From: Zygnema circumcarinatum
Taxonomy: Eukaryota; Streptophyta; Zygnematophyceae; Zygnematales; Zygnemataceae
Length of the DNA stretch: 64,000 nucleotides
NCBI GenBank assembly: GCA_037447605.1
Contig: CM074805.1
Coordinates: 5,101,044 to 5,165,043, forward strand
Reading direction: 5' to 3'
Made by a program: the position numbers and the translations under genes. Below, piece after piece: positions 22,722 to 34,300 of the stretch (its first letter is position 1; each line of letters opens with the position of its first letter). Under the pieces are notes generated by a model. The model did not search any database and had not been told where the DNA came from. It saw only the letters and a list, made by a program, of their open reading frames with translations.

Positions 22722-23598
22722 GACCCCTCCCCGGCGCTTGTGACGGTCGCCGGTCCCTTGCCAGGCTCGCCCTCGCTCTCCTCTCTCCGTGGATCAGAGC
22801 GCAGCGCAGGAAGCGCCAACCCTCCGCGCCCTCCCTCCGCGCCCTCTCTCCCCGCCCTAAACCGTACGAAACCCGTACGGAAGGCGAAACGGTCGTCTCC
22901 AACCTGCGTTTGACTTCCTCCGATACAGTACGTATAGGCCGTACAGACCGTACAGACCGTACGCACAGGCGCGGGCGGCCGCCGGCCGGGCGCGCCAACG
23001 GGGCGGCCCTCCCTCCGCTGTCCGGACTCCGGAGTCCAGCCAGAACGCGCTGTCGTGTGCTAGAATTCCAATCAAAACTTCTAACACTCAGGCCCCTCTA
23101 TAAAACACTTTTAGAATGTCCGGACAGGTGTACGGCTGTACGTTCGTACGAATGAACTGTACGGAAATGTCTAGGGCCATTGAGGTGGGGGGAAATGATA
23201 CAGCCGCCCCACTTTTTGGATATCCGCGCCCCTTTCGAAAGATCCAAGTGATTAGCCAACATGAAAGTACAAATTTTCCCGAAAGGGGCGCGGATATCCA
23301 AAAAGTGGGGCGGCTGTATCATTTTCCCTAGTATAAGGAACTCGGGAATTTCGTAAGCCATGGTCAAGGTCTGACTCTCGTATTAGGAAGTTCTAATTCT
23401 GAAATCTAAAACTCTAAAAGTCACTTGTACGGACAAATGTACAGTACATCCCTAGTCCAGAGAGTCCAGAGTACAGTACAGCCCTTCTACGGTAGAGCAG
23501 AGGGAGGGGCTGGGGGGTGGGAGGCGCGGGGGCTGGAATTAGGGTTAGGGTTAGGGCTAGGTTTAGGGCTACCACAGGCAAGGCTCGCGGAGGGCGCC
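22722..23598. promoter_or_regulatory. Divergent promoter region of EHD (-) and XCT (+)
   Basis: 877 bp between the two start codons. It holds GTAC-core clusters at 22861-22971 (ACCGTACGAA, CCCGTACGG and a run of CCGTACAGA words), at 23125-23165 (TGTACGGCTGTACG, TTCGTACGA) and near 23425-23480 (TTGTACGGAC, TGTACAGTACA). It also holds a 139-bp foldback element (23190-23328). A TTAGGG run (23537-23569), telo-box-like, lies just upstream of the XCT start codon. No TATA box was confidently placed. Confidence 0.6.
23190..23328. mobile_element. Small foldback/MITE-like element
   Basis: Arms of about 50 bp (23190-23239 and 23279-23328) are nearly perfect inverted complements. The termini read GGGGAAATGATACAGCC and its complement. 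The arms contain TTTTTGGATATCCGCGCCCC. The terminal and internal words resemble the larger foldback element at 38038-38585, suggesting one family. It has no coding capacity, and no clear target-site duplication was seen. Confidence 0.75.
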
Positions 23599-26500
23599 AT
23601 GGCGGGGCTGGGCGACGGCTACGTGGGGTCGGCGCAGGACTCGCTGCGCATCCGGCGGCTGGAGAAGCAGCGCGAGACAGACCGCAAGCGCACGGAGGAC
23701 CTGAAGCGCAAGATGATGGGCGGCCAGGCGGGGCTGCTGCAGTTCGGCTCCGGCACCTCCGAGGTGCGACCTCACTGCTCCCTGCCTGTGGCCTCCCGCC
23801 CGCCGGCCTGCCCGCTGCGGCCGCCCAACGTGGGGCTCGGCGCAGGAGGGGGGTACAGGTGCTGGAGAGCGCCTTCAAGAAGGAGACGGTGGGCCTCGTC
23901 ACACGCGAACAGTTCGTTGAAAAAGTAAGCGCCCTTCTCGTACCTTGTCTGCAGCGGCTCTTCCGGATAAGCGGTAGAATTTCCTCGTTCCTACTCTGAT
24001 TCTGTACCAGAAGCGGCAATTTGGGCATCGTTTGGAAGGAGGATGCCTCGCACAAATTGGCTAGTTGCTCACGATTTAGGCGTGGGAAACAAAAGCGGTT
24101 CTAACAGATCATGTCTTTGTGCAGAGAGCAACAATTCGGAGCAAGATGGAGGAGGAGGAAAAAGAAAAAATTCTCAAGCAACAGCAAGAGTGAGCCCGAA
24201 AATTCTTGTTGTTCTCTGCCTTTGCCCTTTACCTTTCCCCTCGTTGTTCTATGTTATTCGCAAGCCAAGGACACTGTTGTCAATTGGTTGCTCCAAATAG
24301 ACGCCAACTGAAGGGGTCATGTCGCCAAGGATGATCCTAGCTTCAAAGCTAGCCGATTCGGCAGCCACAGAAGACACCTAACTGCGCTTCGTGTCTGGTG
24401 TGTTGGTCTCCGTTCCAAGCATTTCAACTGTTTGCAAAATCGCGGCTGAGATTTGAATGCACATGCAGGGAGGACGAACGGCAGGTTCAAAAACGCCACA
24501 AGCGGCGGGCAGCGGCAGTTGGAGCACGCTTGTCATTTGCTGAAGACTTGGAAGAGGAGGAAGACGCTGCTGAGGATTCGAGTATGGGGTCGTTTGTTAC
24601 TAGTGTGTATGTTCATATTGCTGCTAAAAATGCACATGATCGCTACAGTTGGTAAAAGGAATGTATGTGGGTGGGTGTAGCTATTCTGACTCTTTGTCCG
24701 GCACTACCGTGTTTGTCACCTTGCGACAATGGAGCTGCGAAGGATGTGCCCAGAGTTTCTGACGAGGCCAAGGTCACGGTGGGCAGCGGTTGAAGCAGGC
24801 GATAAGTTGGAATTGAAGAAAAAGGCTTCGAAGTTGGGGAAGGATCCGACAGTTGAAACTGGCTTTCTTCCTGACAGGTTTATCCTCCCCGCCGGTCTGA
24901 CGTGTGCGTTGCGGAGTTTAAAGTAACCTTTCTAGCGGCATGTCCACCGGATGTTGGCCCGTGCAGCGTCGACTGCTGGGAGCAGTTGGCTGCACTCGCA
25001 GCAGGTCTTGAAGGTCCCGTCGAGGCTGTCGAGTGCAGCGCCTTGTTTTCGGGTGAGCTGTTTCGCGTGTTTCGACTCTGACTCTGTGGAAAGTGTATCT
25101 TTTTCCCTTATGCAAGTACAGGGAACGAGAAGCAGAAGAGCAGGCGGAAAGGGAACGCTTAGCGAAAGAATGGAAATTACAGCAAGAGCGCATCAAGAGT
25201 ACGGCCTTTCTACTTCCGGTTGAGCTGTAACTGCTGGCGCAGTCTGGGAGTTTGTCGGTAGTTTAGAAATGCGGACCGGGCTAACTGTCACAGAAAGTGG
25301 ACGACGTGGAATGCCCGGCAGACGAACCGCTGGAGATCACGTACAGCTATTGGGACGGCGCCGGGCACCGCCGCGTGATTCAGGTCGCCCTCTCAGCGCT
25401 CCCTTTGTTCCCTCTTCCCCCCCCCCCACACACACAGTCTCTTTCTCTCTATCACTGTCTTTTCAGATTTAGCCGAATCACTGCACTGTTTGATGTGGTG
25501 ATCTTACAGTTTGCAAGCTTTGCGTTTTTTGTGCCGTACTTTATTTCCGAGCAGATTTGTTTGGTCTCGTCTTAGTAAACAAAGCAGAAATGGCTTTCTG
25601 ATGCAGGTTCGAAAGGGAGACTCAATCGGAGAATTTTTGCGAGCAGTGCAGCAGCAGTTGGCCAGTGAATTTCGGGAGGTCCGAACATCGTCAGTTGAAA
25701 ACTTGCTTTACATCAAGGAAGACCTCATCATTCCACACGTAAGCCAGCCCGCCCTCCTCTGTGCCTGCTCCCCCTGAAACTGGCGCCGCGCTCCGTGCCA
25801 TGTCACGAGTCGCGGTGTCAGGAGTCACTCCCGGCTGCCACCTGGCGGTAGCCGGAGGACCGGACTCGTTGGGCAGCTCAAGGCAGGGCTGCTGAAGGGG
25901 TTGGCGATGAGCTTTTTGGCAGAGCAGCAGTACACCTTTTACGAGCTCATCATCAACCGCGCGAGAGGGAAGAGTGGACCGGTACGTGGCCTGAGCACGA
26001 GCCGATCGTGGATGAGAGTTTTTATTCATGAGAGTGGCCTGCGTGTGCTGTTCGTACTGAAGTGTTCATGAACCACTTACTATGAAAGTCCACGTGTTAC
26101 ACAAGCCTTTTGGCACTAAGCGAACGTGTACGTATGCGTATCTGTATGTCTACATGTCTACCATTTGTGTGCGGATGTGTATGTGTACGTTGATGTACAC
26201 TTGCATGGTATTTGTATGTATGTGTGTTCATCGGGAGTTGCGTATGTATGCTTGTCTGGTCGCCACTGCTTTTTCTGATTGGAGGCGAGTTTGCTTGGCG
26301 CGGCCTCCGCAGCTTTTCCACTTCGACGTGCACGAGGACGTGCGCACCATCGCGGATGCGACCGTCGAGAAGGACGAGGTGCGTGCGCGGACCCCCCCCC
26401 TCTGCGGGCGGCCTCGGCGGGGCGCGGCTGCACGCCGCTCAGCGCTCTGGAGGGGGCTTGGGGCGGCCAGTCGCACGCAGGCAAGGTGGTAGAACGCCAC

Positions 26501-27087
26501 TGGTACGACAAAAATAAGCACATCTTTCCAGCTTCGCGATGGGAGGTAATGCATGACCGTCTCTCTCTTTGTCTTGTGTCGTTTTGTGTTAGGGCTTCTT
26601 TGGGTTGCGGGAAAAAGTGCTTACAAGTTACTTGAGCATAGTCGATGATCGTAAAACAAGCGAGCCATTTTGATCATGTGTCTGCGGACATTTCTTGCTT
26701 GCAAAATCCGTCTATTCTTCCGTTTTTTAACACGAAGCTTCAAACTTCTCCTGTGATTCCAAAAAGATTGCGATAAAACATTAATAGAATGGATATGGGA
26801 TAAGAAGCGTCAGACTTTAGAGCTCTCAGTAAATGAACAATCCTTGGAGCTAAACAACTGAACAACGCTGGGCCATAGTCGTCAGTCTTTTGGGATGTCG
26901 ACAGTTTTCTTTTGTTTTTGCTGATGACGGGGTCTATAAGTGATAGTAGGGTCAGCAGAGAGAGATTGCTCGCTGCCCTTTTCACAAAAGTAGAACCGTT
27001 GTCGCTGATTCAAATGAAGCTGGATGAAACTCGCAGATCTATGACCCGACAAAGAAGTGGGAGAGATACACTATTCACGGAGAGTAG
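23599..27087 (+). CDS. XCT: XAP5/FAM50 family protein (XAP5 CIRCADIAN TIMEKEEPER)
   Basis: Nuclear protein of the XAP5 family, linked in plants to circadian timing, small RNAs and splicing. A complete gene of 12 exons, 334 residues: 23599-23763, 23859-23924, 24125-24189, 24469-24581, 24799-24877, 25122-25198, 25322-25383, 25607-25738, 25928-25981, 26313-26378, 26471-26545 and 27037-27087, all with GT-AG borders and consistent phase. The N terminus [20 protein letters not shown] and the charged coiled-coil middle fit the family. The XAP5 core is intact: [43 protein letters not shown] and [18 protein letters not shown], then the C terminus [15 protein letters not shown]. Exon 7 must use the acceptor before 25322; the nearer one at 25294 breaks the frame. 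Length matches plant XCT. Confidence 0.95.
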
Positions 27088-28450
27088 CTGGCGGCTTTAC
27101 GGCCGGGCGAGCAGGCTCCGGCTACCCAAAGTTTCGTGTCCTTTGCCCATCGGCGGGACGTTCTGTGGCCTTGGCGATGTCCTCCGCCCCTTCCTGTGCA
27201 CCCCTTGCCAAGGTTACGTCTCACAAGGTCTTCCATGTCGGTTTTCTCGAATAAAGGGCCTACTCTATGCACGTTGGCTGAAGTTTTGTGCATTTTTTGG
27301 CCTTCCCACCGAGGAAACTTCTCTGGCTTCTCAGGGAGCCAGCGTTGCATCCCTGCTCACAGCCCCGGTTGTGCTTTAAGGACGAGGGACGAGCTGCAGG
27401 AAGTGCTGACTTTCTCGCGGCTCGGCAAACAGATTGAAGCGGAGTGCCCTTCTGACATGATGTGACATGAAGTGCCTACCCCTTCAAACAAGGCCTGTCC
27501 GTGAGGGCGGTGTTGGCTTTTGCATCATGGCGGCCGACACTCAATCACTTGCTGTCATTGCCGTCAGCATGATCCGAAGTGCGCAAAGTGACTCTTCGGA
27601 AGTGGTGAGGCCGCTTCTTACAGACAATTTACCCTGTCTTTTCCGTTGATGGGGCAGCTTGCCGATGGGTGACCTCCCCCAATTGCACATTCGGCCGCTG
27701 GCAGGGCAGTGTCTTGCGTCGACACAGAATGATATAACCACTGGAAGAAGTGAACGATCAGTTTGTGACCATTCAATCCTGTCGCATTATGACGAGTTCA
27801 ATAGTATGTCACTTTAGCTTGTCTAATAAAGACAGGTTTTTAGGGTTTTTAGGGTTTTTAGGGTTTTTTTGCAAAATACTGCCAAATATGCTCTGTTGGG
27901 CAACGCAGACCTGCCCTTACTCGCCTTCTAAACAACCCGCGCTGCCATTGGGGGTGCAGTCGATGGCGTGTGCATAACAAGTCCACCGGCCGCGCCAATG
28001 GGCACAGAAACATGAAACAGCCACTCATTATCCGCTCAAGGTCTTCACAATATCGGTTTGCTATTGTGGGCGACCTTCCCCCATCACGTCTGCACGACCC
28101 TTCTTGAACTGACCAAACATGTATTGGGGATGTATAACTGAGACTGATCATGGAAAAGGACTGACCACTAACAAAATTCGAAACAACGAGGAAAATGCAA
28201 TCCATGACTATGACTTGCTACGCATTCCTTTTCTGCAACATTGGAGGGACCATCCAATCGAGGGCTTCCAGGCTGCGGAGCCAGCGGAATACTCCCTCCT
28301 TCAAGCTCTCTCCGTCTGCCATCCCCTCCCCACCCTCTCAGTTCAGAACAGCGACTACCATCCAGAGACGCCCTGGTGAGCCGAGGTGAAAGGAGGTCTC
28401 GTGCTATAGCACGGCCCTTGAAGGCCTCCTACGAGTCTATTCATCCTCGG
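27088..28450. other. Intergenic region between XCT and the phosphatase-like gene (convergent ends)
   Basis: No gene was recognised. It holds a short perfect telomere-like run (27836-27870, three AGGGTTTTT units) and a possible AATAAA-like signal, CTAATAAAGAC, just before it (about 27823). Short open frames show no family features. Confidence 0.5.
27836..27870. repeat. Interstitial TTTTTAGGG run (3 units)
   Basis: Three perfect 9-bp AGGGTTTTT units downstream of XCT. The unit matches the 9-bp variant of the large array at 3290-5440. Confidence 0.9.
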
Positions 28451-28451
28451 C

Positions 28452-30845
28452 TCACATGGCATGTCCTAATGGGGCGGGGGGGGGCGCGGGGGGGGGGATG
28501 GGGGGTCGTTCCATCTCGGCCCACTCAGGTTCCAGGCCCATCTCACCTCTCAAATTAGTTCTCACTTCAAGCAGCTCCTCAAGAAGACCTTCGCACGACT
28601 CCCTTATGTCCACGTATGCTCGACGGAGATTCTCCTGCGAGACTTGCAGCAGCATGGTACTAAAGCATTGAAGATCCGATTCCCCGGTAAGCTGCTACAT
28701 GTGATACTCTTACAAAGAAACAAACTCAAATCCTGCGCGCTTCTAAAGGCAGTAATGGTCACCTTGACATCCGCTTACAGGGGCTTACCAGTTCCTCGGG
28801 GCTTCCCATGTTTCCATAGAGGGGGTCATCGATATCCTCAACCTGGACAGTACGCGCTGCACTAATAGTCAATCATCCATGGTTTGAGCCAAGGTTGGAG
28901 GCAATAGGGGGAGGCGAATTGCATGTTGCGCAATCCATTGAGGATTCATTTTGTTTAAAGAGGTGCTCTACTCACTTGTCGAGTCTTGCAAAAATCGCCA
29001 AGACGGCGGACCTTCGCTGAGAAATTTGCTTGCGGATTGATAGTGTCGAAAACACTTACTTCCTTCAGCACATCAGCCGCAACAAACTGCACAGAAGAGG
29101 CCTACAAACCACTTGTGAGAGTTACAGACGATTAAAGAAATAAGAACCAGCTGCACATAATTCCAGACTCTCCATTTCCCAGCATAGCTGCACAGCTTGT
29201 GCTATGTTTGATGACTACCAAGAAGTCAGAAAGGGAGCCTGCGGCCAAGCAACTCTTTCAAATTTCCTCGAGACACGGCCACTATTGTTCAAACTGGACG
29301 CAAAATGGCAGACTAGCAGCTTCCGTTTTACCGAAGCTAGAGGTCCTCAGCCCGTCCATTTAGCCGTTCACCACTATGAAATTAAAACAGTCCACGCGCA
29401 GAAAAGAACTCCTTGGACTGATCGATTACTCAATTGCAGTAAGCAATCTTCAATTTTGCTTTGAGCATTGAAGGCTGGCAATGGATTTCTGCTATTCCTA
29501 AAGCGCCTAGCCATTACCTTATCCACCACAGCAGCAATGTCGTAGTTGACGATGTCGACTGCTGGCTTGAACATTGCTGCCGTTCTGCCGGGCGGCAGTT
29601 GCACTTGAAACTCTTCCGCAACCTTTACCGCTCGTTCGTCGGGTCCTTCTCCCACGTTGTAGTCTCGAGTCGCCTGCAAATCATCCATTAAACCAACGCA
29701 AACCCAAGGACTTTACTCCATCCTGTTGGTTAAAAATAGTAAGATATCTGCCTGCTAATTAGTTGGCATCTACAGATCCTTCCGAACAATGTAGTTCTGT
29801 AGTCAGAATTACAAATATTTCCCTTGAAGACCAAGACTCTCGCTTCGAAGATAACCCATTAATCAATAAGAACCCAAAAACTCGAAAAACTGAGACCTAT
29901 AAACAGCCATACCCTCGAAGCGCAGACGAATTGTTCATCTAATCCCTTCTCCGCCAGAAGAGCGGCGAACACCGCCTCTGCGTAAACGGAGCGGCACACG
30001 TTGCCCTCGCTGAGGAAGAGCACCTTCACGCGGGGCCCCTCCGACTCCTGCCCTGCGTCATCTCCCGAGTCCAAATCTCCACCGGAGATCAACAGAAATC
30101 GGGCACCCGCCTTGAGAAAATGGACATTGGCAACGGACCTGATAAAGACTGTTTTCTGCTGCCTTCAACGAACAGAAACTTTCCTCCCAATCTCTGATGT
30201 CCACAAAACATCGAGAAAAAGTAACAACAAATGAAATCTCTTGCACTGTCTCATTCTCGTAGGGAACGCAAACGCCAGAAAAAGGGGAGGGCAAGGCATG
30301 GGAACTCTCGCTGGCCTTTCAGTGAGCTAAAGGTTGGCAAGAATAGTGAACGCCAGCCTATCCACATCTCTGCCTCTCTCTGCCTCTCCTTGGGTCGCCC
30401 AACAACACCCTGAAGATGGCGCACGATAAAACAAGGATTGGCTGCGACAAGGAAAGGCTGCACATGGGCTCGCAGCCCCCCGGCGTGGCTGCAGGCAGCC
30501 AGGGGCGCAGCAGGGGACGCGCCGGACCTGCGTAGACAGCGGCGCGGAGCGGAACACGGGCGTCACGCACGAACTGCTCACGTCGAACTTGCGCCCCTCC
30601 TTCGCCTCCGCCTCCGCCTCCACTCCTTCCGCGGACAGAGCGGCCACCGCCTTCGGCCTCGCCCTGGGCTCCCACCCCAGCGCGCCCGCCGCCCGGCCTG
30701 CCCGCGCCTCGCCCCTCCAGCAGCACCCCGCCCGCCACCCGCAGAGCGTCGTCGCGGGCGCGCCCCTCGCCTCGCGCGTCTCCCCTCGCAGGCGCGGGGG
30801 GCGGAGGGCCGCACGGCCGGCAGAGCACGCGAGCGCCATGGCCAT
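28452..30845 (-). CDS. Low-molecular-weight phosphotyrosine phosphatase-like protein, probably plastid-targeted
   Basis: Family members remove phosphate from Tyr or small substrates using a C-X5-R loop. Minus-strand exons: a leader from 30845 (MAMALACSAGRAAL, Ala/Arg-rich, transit-peptide-like); an exon ending 29913 with VKVLFLSEGNVCRSVYAEAV; 29673-29518 (ATRDYNVGEGPDERA to NYDIAAVVDK, 52 codons, phase 0); about 29082-28976 (VSVFDTINPQANFSAKVRRL); about 28850-28790 (VEDIDDPLYGNMGSPEEL, with the general-acid DP); and a last exon to 28452 (ENLRRAYVDIRESCEGLLEE). The loop position normally holding the catalytic Cys is Ser (LSEGNVCRS against the usual VCLGNICRS), so catalysis may be lost. The extreme C terminus is proline-rich over a poly-G tract and uncertain. 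Exon borders at the leader are approximate. Confidence 0.8.
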
Positions 30846-31324
30846 GGCCGGGGGGGGGCAAGTGGGGGAGGAGGAGCGCTGCTTCCAGGAAGGGTTTTGA
30901 AGCATGCCTCCCTTGCCTTTCTTTTAAATGAAAAAGTACAAAAAAAGATTCCCTTAATTCCTTTGAACGAAACTCAAAATTATCCCTTTTGAGTTTAAAA
31001 CGGGTTGTATGAGACAGCTCCCTTCTTTGCCGCTGCCGGCGGTACAAGATGTTTCGCAGCCGTACGGTTCGTACGTTCCGCGCGGTGACCTTATCTGCGG
31101 CCGCCCCACACAAGCGGGCCCGCCACGTGGCTGAAGCTGAAGGGCGAGACCGCGCGCCTCTAGTGCCACGTGGCATCGCCACGTGGCGGGCCGGGCTGGT
31201 CACCACTCGTCCCGCGCCCCCGCACGTGCGAGGTTAGGGTTGGCGGGGCGGAACGGGCCGCGAGGGGCGCAGGCAGCGGGAGGAAGGGAGGGAGGGAGAG
31301 CTGAGGAGAGGAGAGGAGGCGGAC
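30846..31324. promoter_or_regulatory. Divergent promoter of the phosphatase-like gene (-) and starch synthase (+)
   Basis: 479 bp between start codons. It holds three identical palindromes GCCACGTGGC (31122-31131, 31165-31174, 31178-31187), a further CACGTG core near 31220, and a CCGTACGG/CGTACG pair at about 31060-31080. The G-box core CACGTG is bound by bZIP and bHLH factors in plants. Assignment to light or clock control is inference. A GTTAGGGTTGG word lies in the presumed starch-synthase leader (about 31232). Confidence 0.7.
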
Positions 31325-34300
31325 ATGGACGCCGCGAGGGCTGTGCGGGACGCCATGGCCTCGGCTTGCTGCGCCGCGGGCCCAGGGGGGCCCACCACAT
31401 TCCTCGGTGCGCGCTGGCGGCCTGCGGGAGCCCCCCTCCGCCTGCGCGTGGACGCCGGCCAGAGCGCACGCAGCTCAAGGGAGCGCCGCAGTCGCCTCTT
31501 CGTGCACGCCCGCGCAGGCGCTGGCGAGGGAGGAGCAGGAGCAGGGGAAGGAGGAACAGGAGGAGCGGAGCTGGCAAGCAAGCAGGCCATGCTGATGGCG
31601 CAGAACAAGAAGCTGCTGGAAATGCAGCGTGAGCTTCTCGACCAGGTGGAGCCATGACTTCGGTCCCCTGCTTGGTGTCATTTTCTTTTGAATGCTACTT
31701 CGGACATGTTTTTTCTGATGATCGGACCTGGCAGGAATCTACTGTGCTGTACAACTCGTTGATTGACTCATTGATTTCTCTCTCTTGCCGTTTCATTCTT
31801 GCCCCTCGTACTTCGTGCAGATTGAAGAGAGGAAAAAGCTCCACGCTGCGCTGCTGCAGCCCAGCGACGATCCTCTACGGAACCGCCTCTTCAGGGAGGA
31901 CGTGCAGGACTCGCAGGCTCCTCCTTCCCGCCGTTCACCCTCCTCCGCTGTGCCCACGCCGGCCAACGGGGGCGCGTCGAAACCCCCCTTCTTGGGCCTC
32001 CCCCCAAATCCCAACAGTCGCGGCACTCCTCAAAGTTCGCCCTCGCGCACCCTTCCAACCTCTCCGCCAAAGGCAATGCCAGTCACAACTGCTGCGCCGC
32101 CAGCTGTCTCGAAGGCCTCTTCCGTCTCTGATGAAAGACGCCCGTTGTTTTCTTCTGTAGTAAAACCCGCAGCTCCAGCCGCACTCCCTCACACTTCTCC
32201 TCGCCCAGCTAACCCGACGAAACCTGCGCTCGATTCAAAACCTGCTCCTGTCAGTGCAGCTCAGAAGATTGGGTCAGGAGGTCAGACTACGGAAGTAGAA
32301 CTAGAGACAGAGAGTTCTCCTCCTCCTGAGGAAGAGAAGCCCCCGCCACTTGCGGGCCCCAATGTGATGAACGTGGTTCTCGTGGCGTCGGAGTGTGCTC
32401 CATGGTCCAAGACAGGTGACTCTTCCTGCATTGCCGCCTTCCCCTTCCCCCACGGTCGTCTGTGCACGTTTTCAGTTTCTTTGAACTTTCATCGGCGTCG
32501 CAGACGTGAGCAGATGTCCAGAAAAGGAGTTTCCTCGTTCCAAAAGTTGGGGCAGTGAGCGGTAGCTGCGGCCTGGTCCGACCTGTCTCCGCCTCTCTGG
32601 CATGCAGGCGGCCTGGGCGACGTGGTGGGCGCCCTTCCCAAGGCGTTGGCACGGCGGGGCCACCGCGTCATGGTGAGGCCGCGCCCTGCGCCCGCGCGGC
32701 AGGGCGGGGCGCTCCGACCGGTTTCCACAGGGCGGGCTGCTTTCTGGGCGGCGGCATGCAGGTGGTGGCTCCGCGCTACAGCAACTACGAGGAGGCGTGG
32801 GACACTACAGTTCGAAAACTCTTCAACGTTGCAGGACAGGTGCGTTCATTCACTTGTCCCTTTGCGCCATTGTGAAGGCGACGGACTTGGACGCTGAGAG
32901 CATAACTCTCCTGCTTAGTACTCCCTGTTGACTTTGTAGGGAAGTTAGAGTTTGTTTGGAGAGGCTGACTTGTCCAGCAACCCGCTGCTTTCGGATCTCT
33001 ATTCAGCTCTCCGTTCTATTGTCACTCTTCCAAAACTTCCCATAGTATCATTTTCCTTTTCACGTGTTCTAGTGTCTAATAAGCAATGGGACCGACAGGA
33101 TATGGAGATTGGCTACTTCCACGGATACATCGATGGTGTGGATTTTGTATTTATAGACAGCTCCGTCTACCATCACACGGCAGGCAACATCTATGGCGGC
33201 TCTCGAGAGGTCGGTAGATTTCCCATTTGACTTTAAAGTTCTGTCATCGGGAGGCAGAGTAACTTTTTTTGTAGCTTAGCGGCTGATAAATGCTTACTGC
33301 AAAATATTGAACCTAGGGCAACTCTCTCAACTAGGAGGAACTCAGAAAGGCACGTTTTGGCGGTTCTATCTTCGGGGAGCAGGAGGTGCAGTTCAGAATG
33401 ATTTTGCTCTGCAAGGCGGCCATTGAGGTGAGTTGTTTTCTATTGAGTCACTTGCCAATTTATGACCCCGGGCATGCAGTAAATACAATGCACATGCATT
33501 GGGAGACAAGCTGCCATTCTTTCACAACGATATCCCATCCACCTCTCCCTCCTCTTCACAAAACTTCACGGTAGATTCCGCCATTTCTCGCCGTTAGCTT
33601 ATGTGAACACAACTGAACGCGGCGAGGACTATACACGGGTTAGCGCTGTAGTTTATAGACTTCCATTTCTAGTGCCGAGTCAGCACACTTAATCTTTCTT
33701 TCCATTTCCGTGGTAGTCCCACGAGGAACTTGTAAGTTGGAAATGTCGCAGTCATTGTCAATTGAAAACTAGATGGAAGTATCGTAAGCCCTCCTGAATG
33801 TGAAACATCCATAGGCAGTATTTATTTTTTTCTTCTCCTTTCTAATTTTCTTTCTCCTCGACCCTTATTACAGTACAACTGTATTCACATTCCAGAGTAG
33901 AATGCCACGTCTTGATGCGGTCCAAGTTATGAATGCTGCATTCAGACGAAAAAAGGAAAGAGGCGTGGCATTGATCTCACGATGTGTTGCTATCAAATGT
34001 TCATGGAAAAAATCATCATGGGGAACCACGAGGAACCGGTCAGACAGGACCTAAGGACAAAAGAAAAAAGCTACAAAAGCTTTTAATGAGCTGGTCGCTA
34101 GCTGGATGATTCGTTTAAAGACTGACGAACGTATTTGACAAAAGGTTACCTTCAAAACGCTCAGATGGCGAGCTAAGAGTAGCTTCTGCTCTCATCTAGA
34201 AATTTACACATCCAGTTAATTTATTGTTGCCGCATTTAGTAGGTCGCTAATTCAAGAAAGAGAGTGAAGAAGCGTTGCATTTGCTGATATTTAGGCTAAG

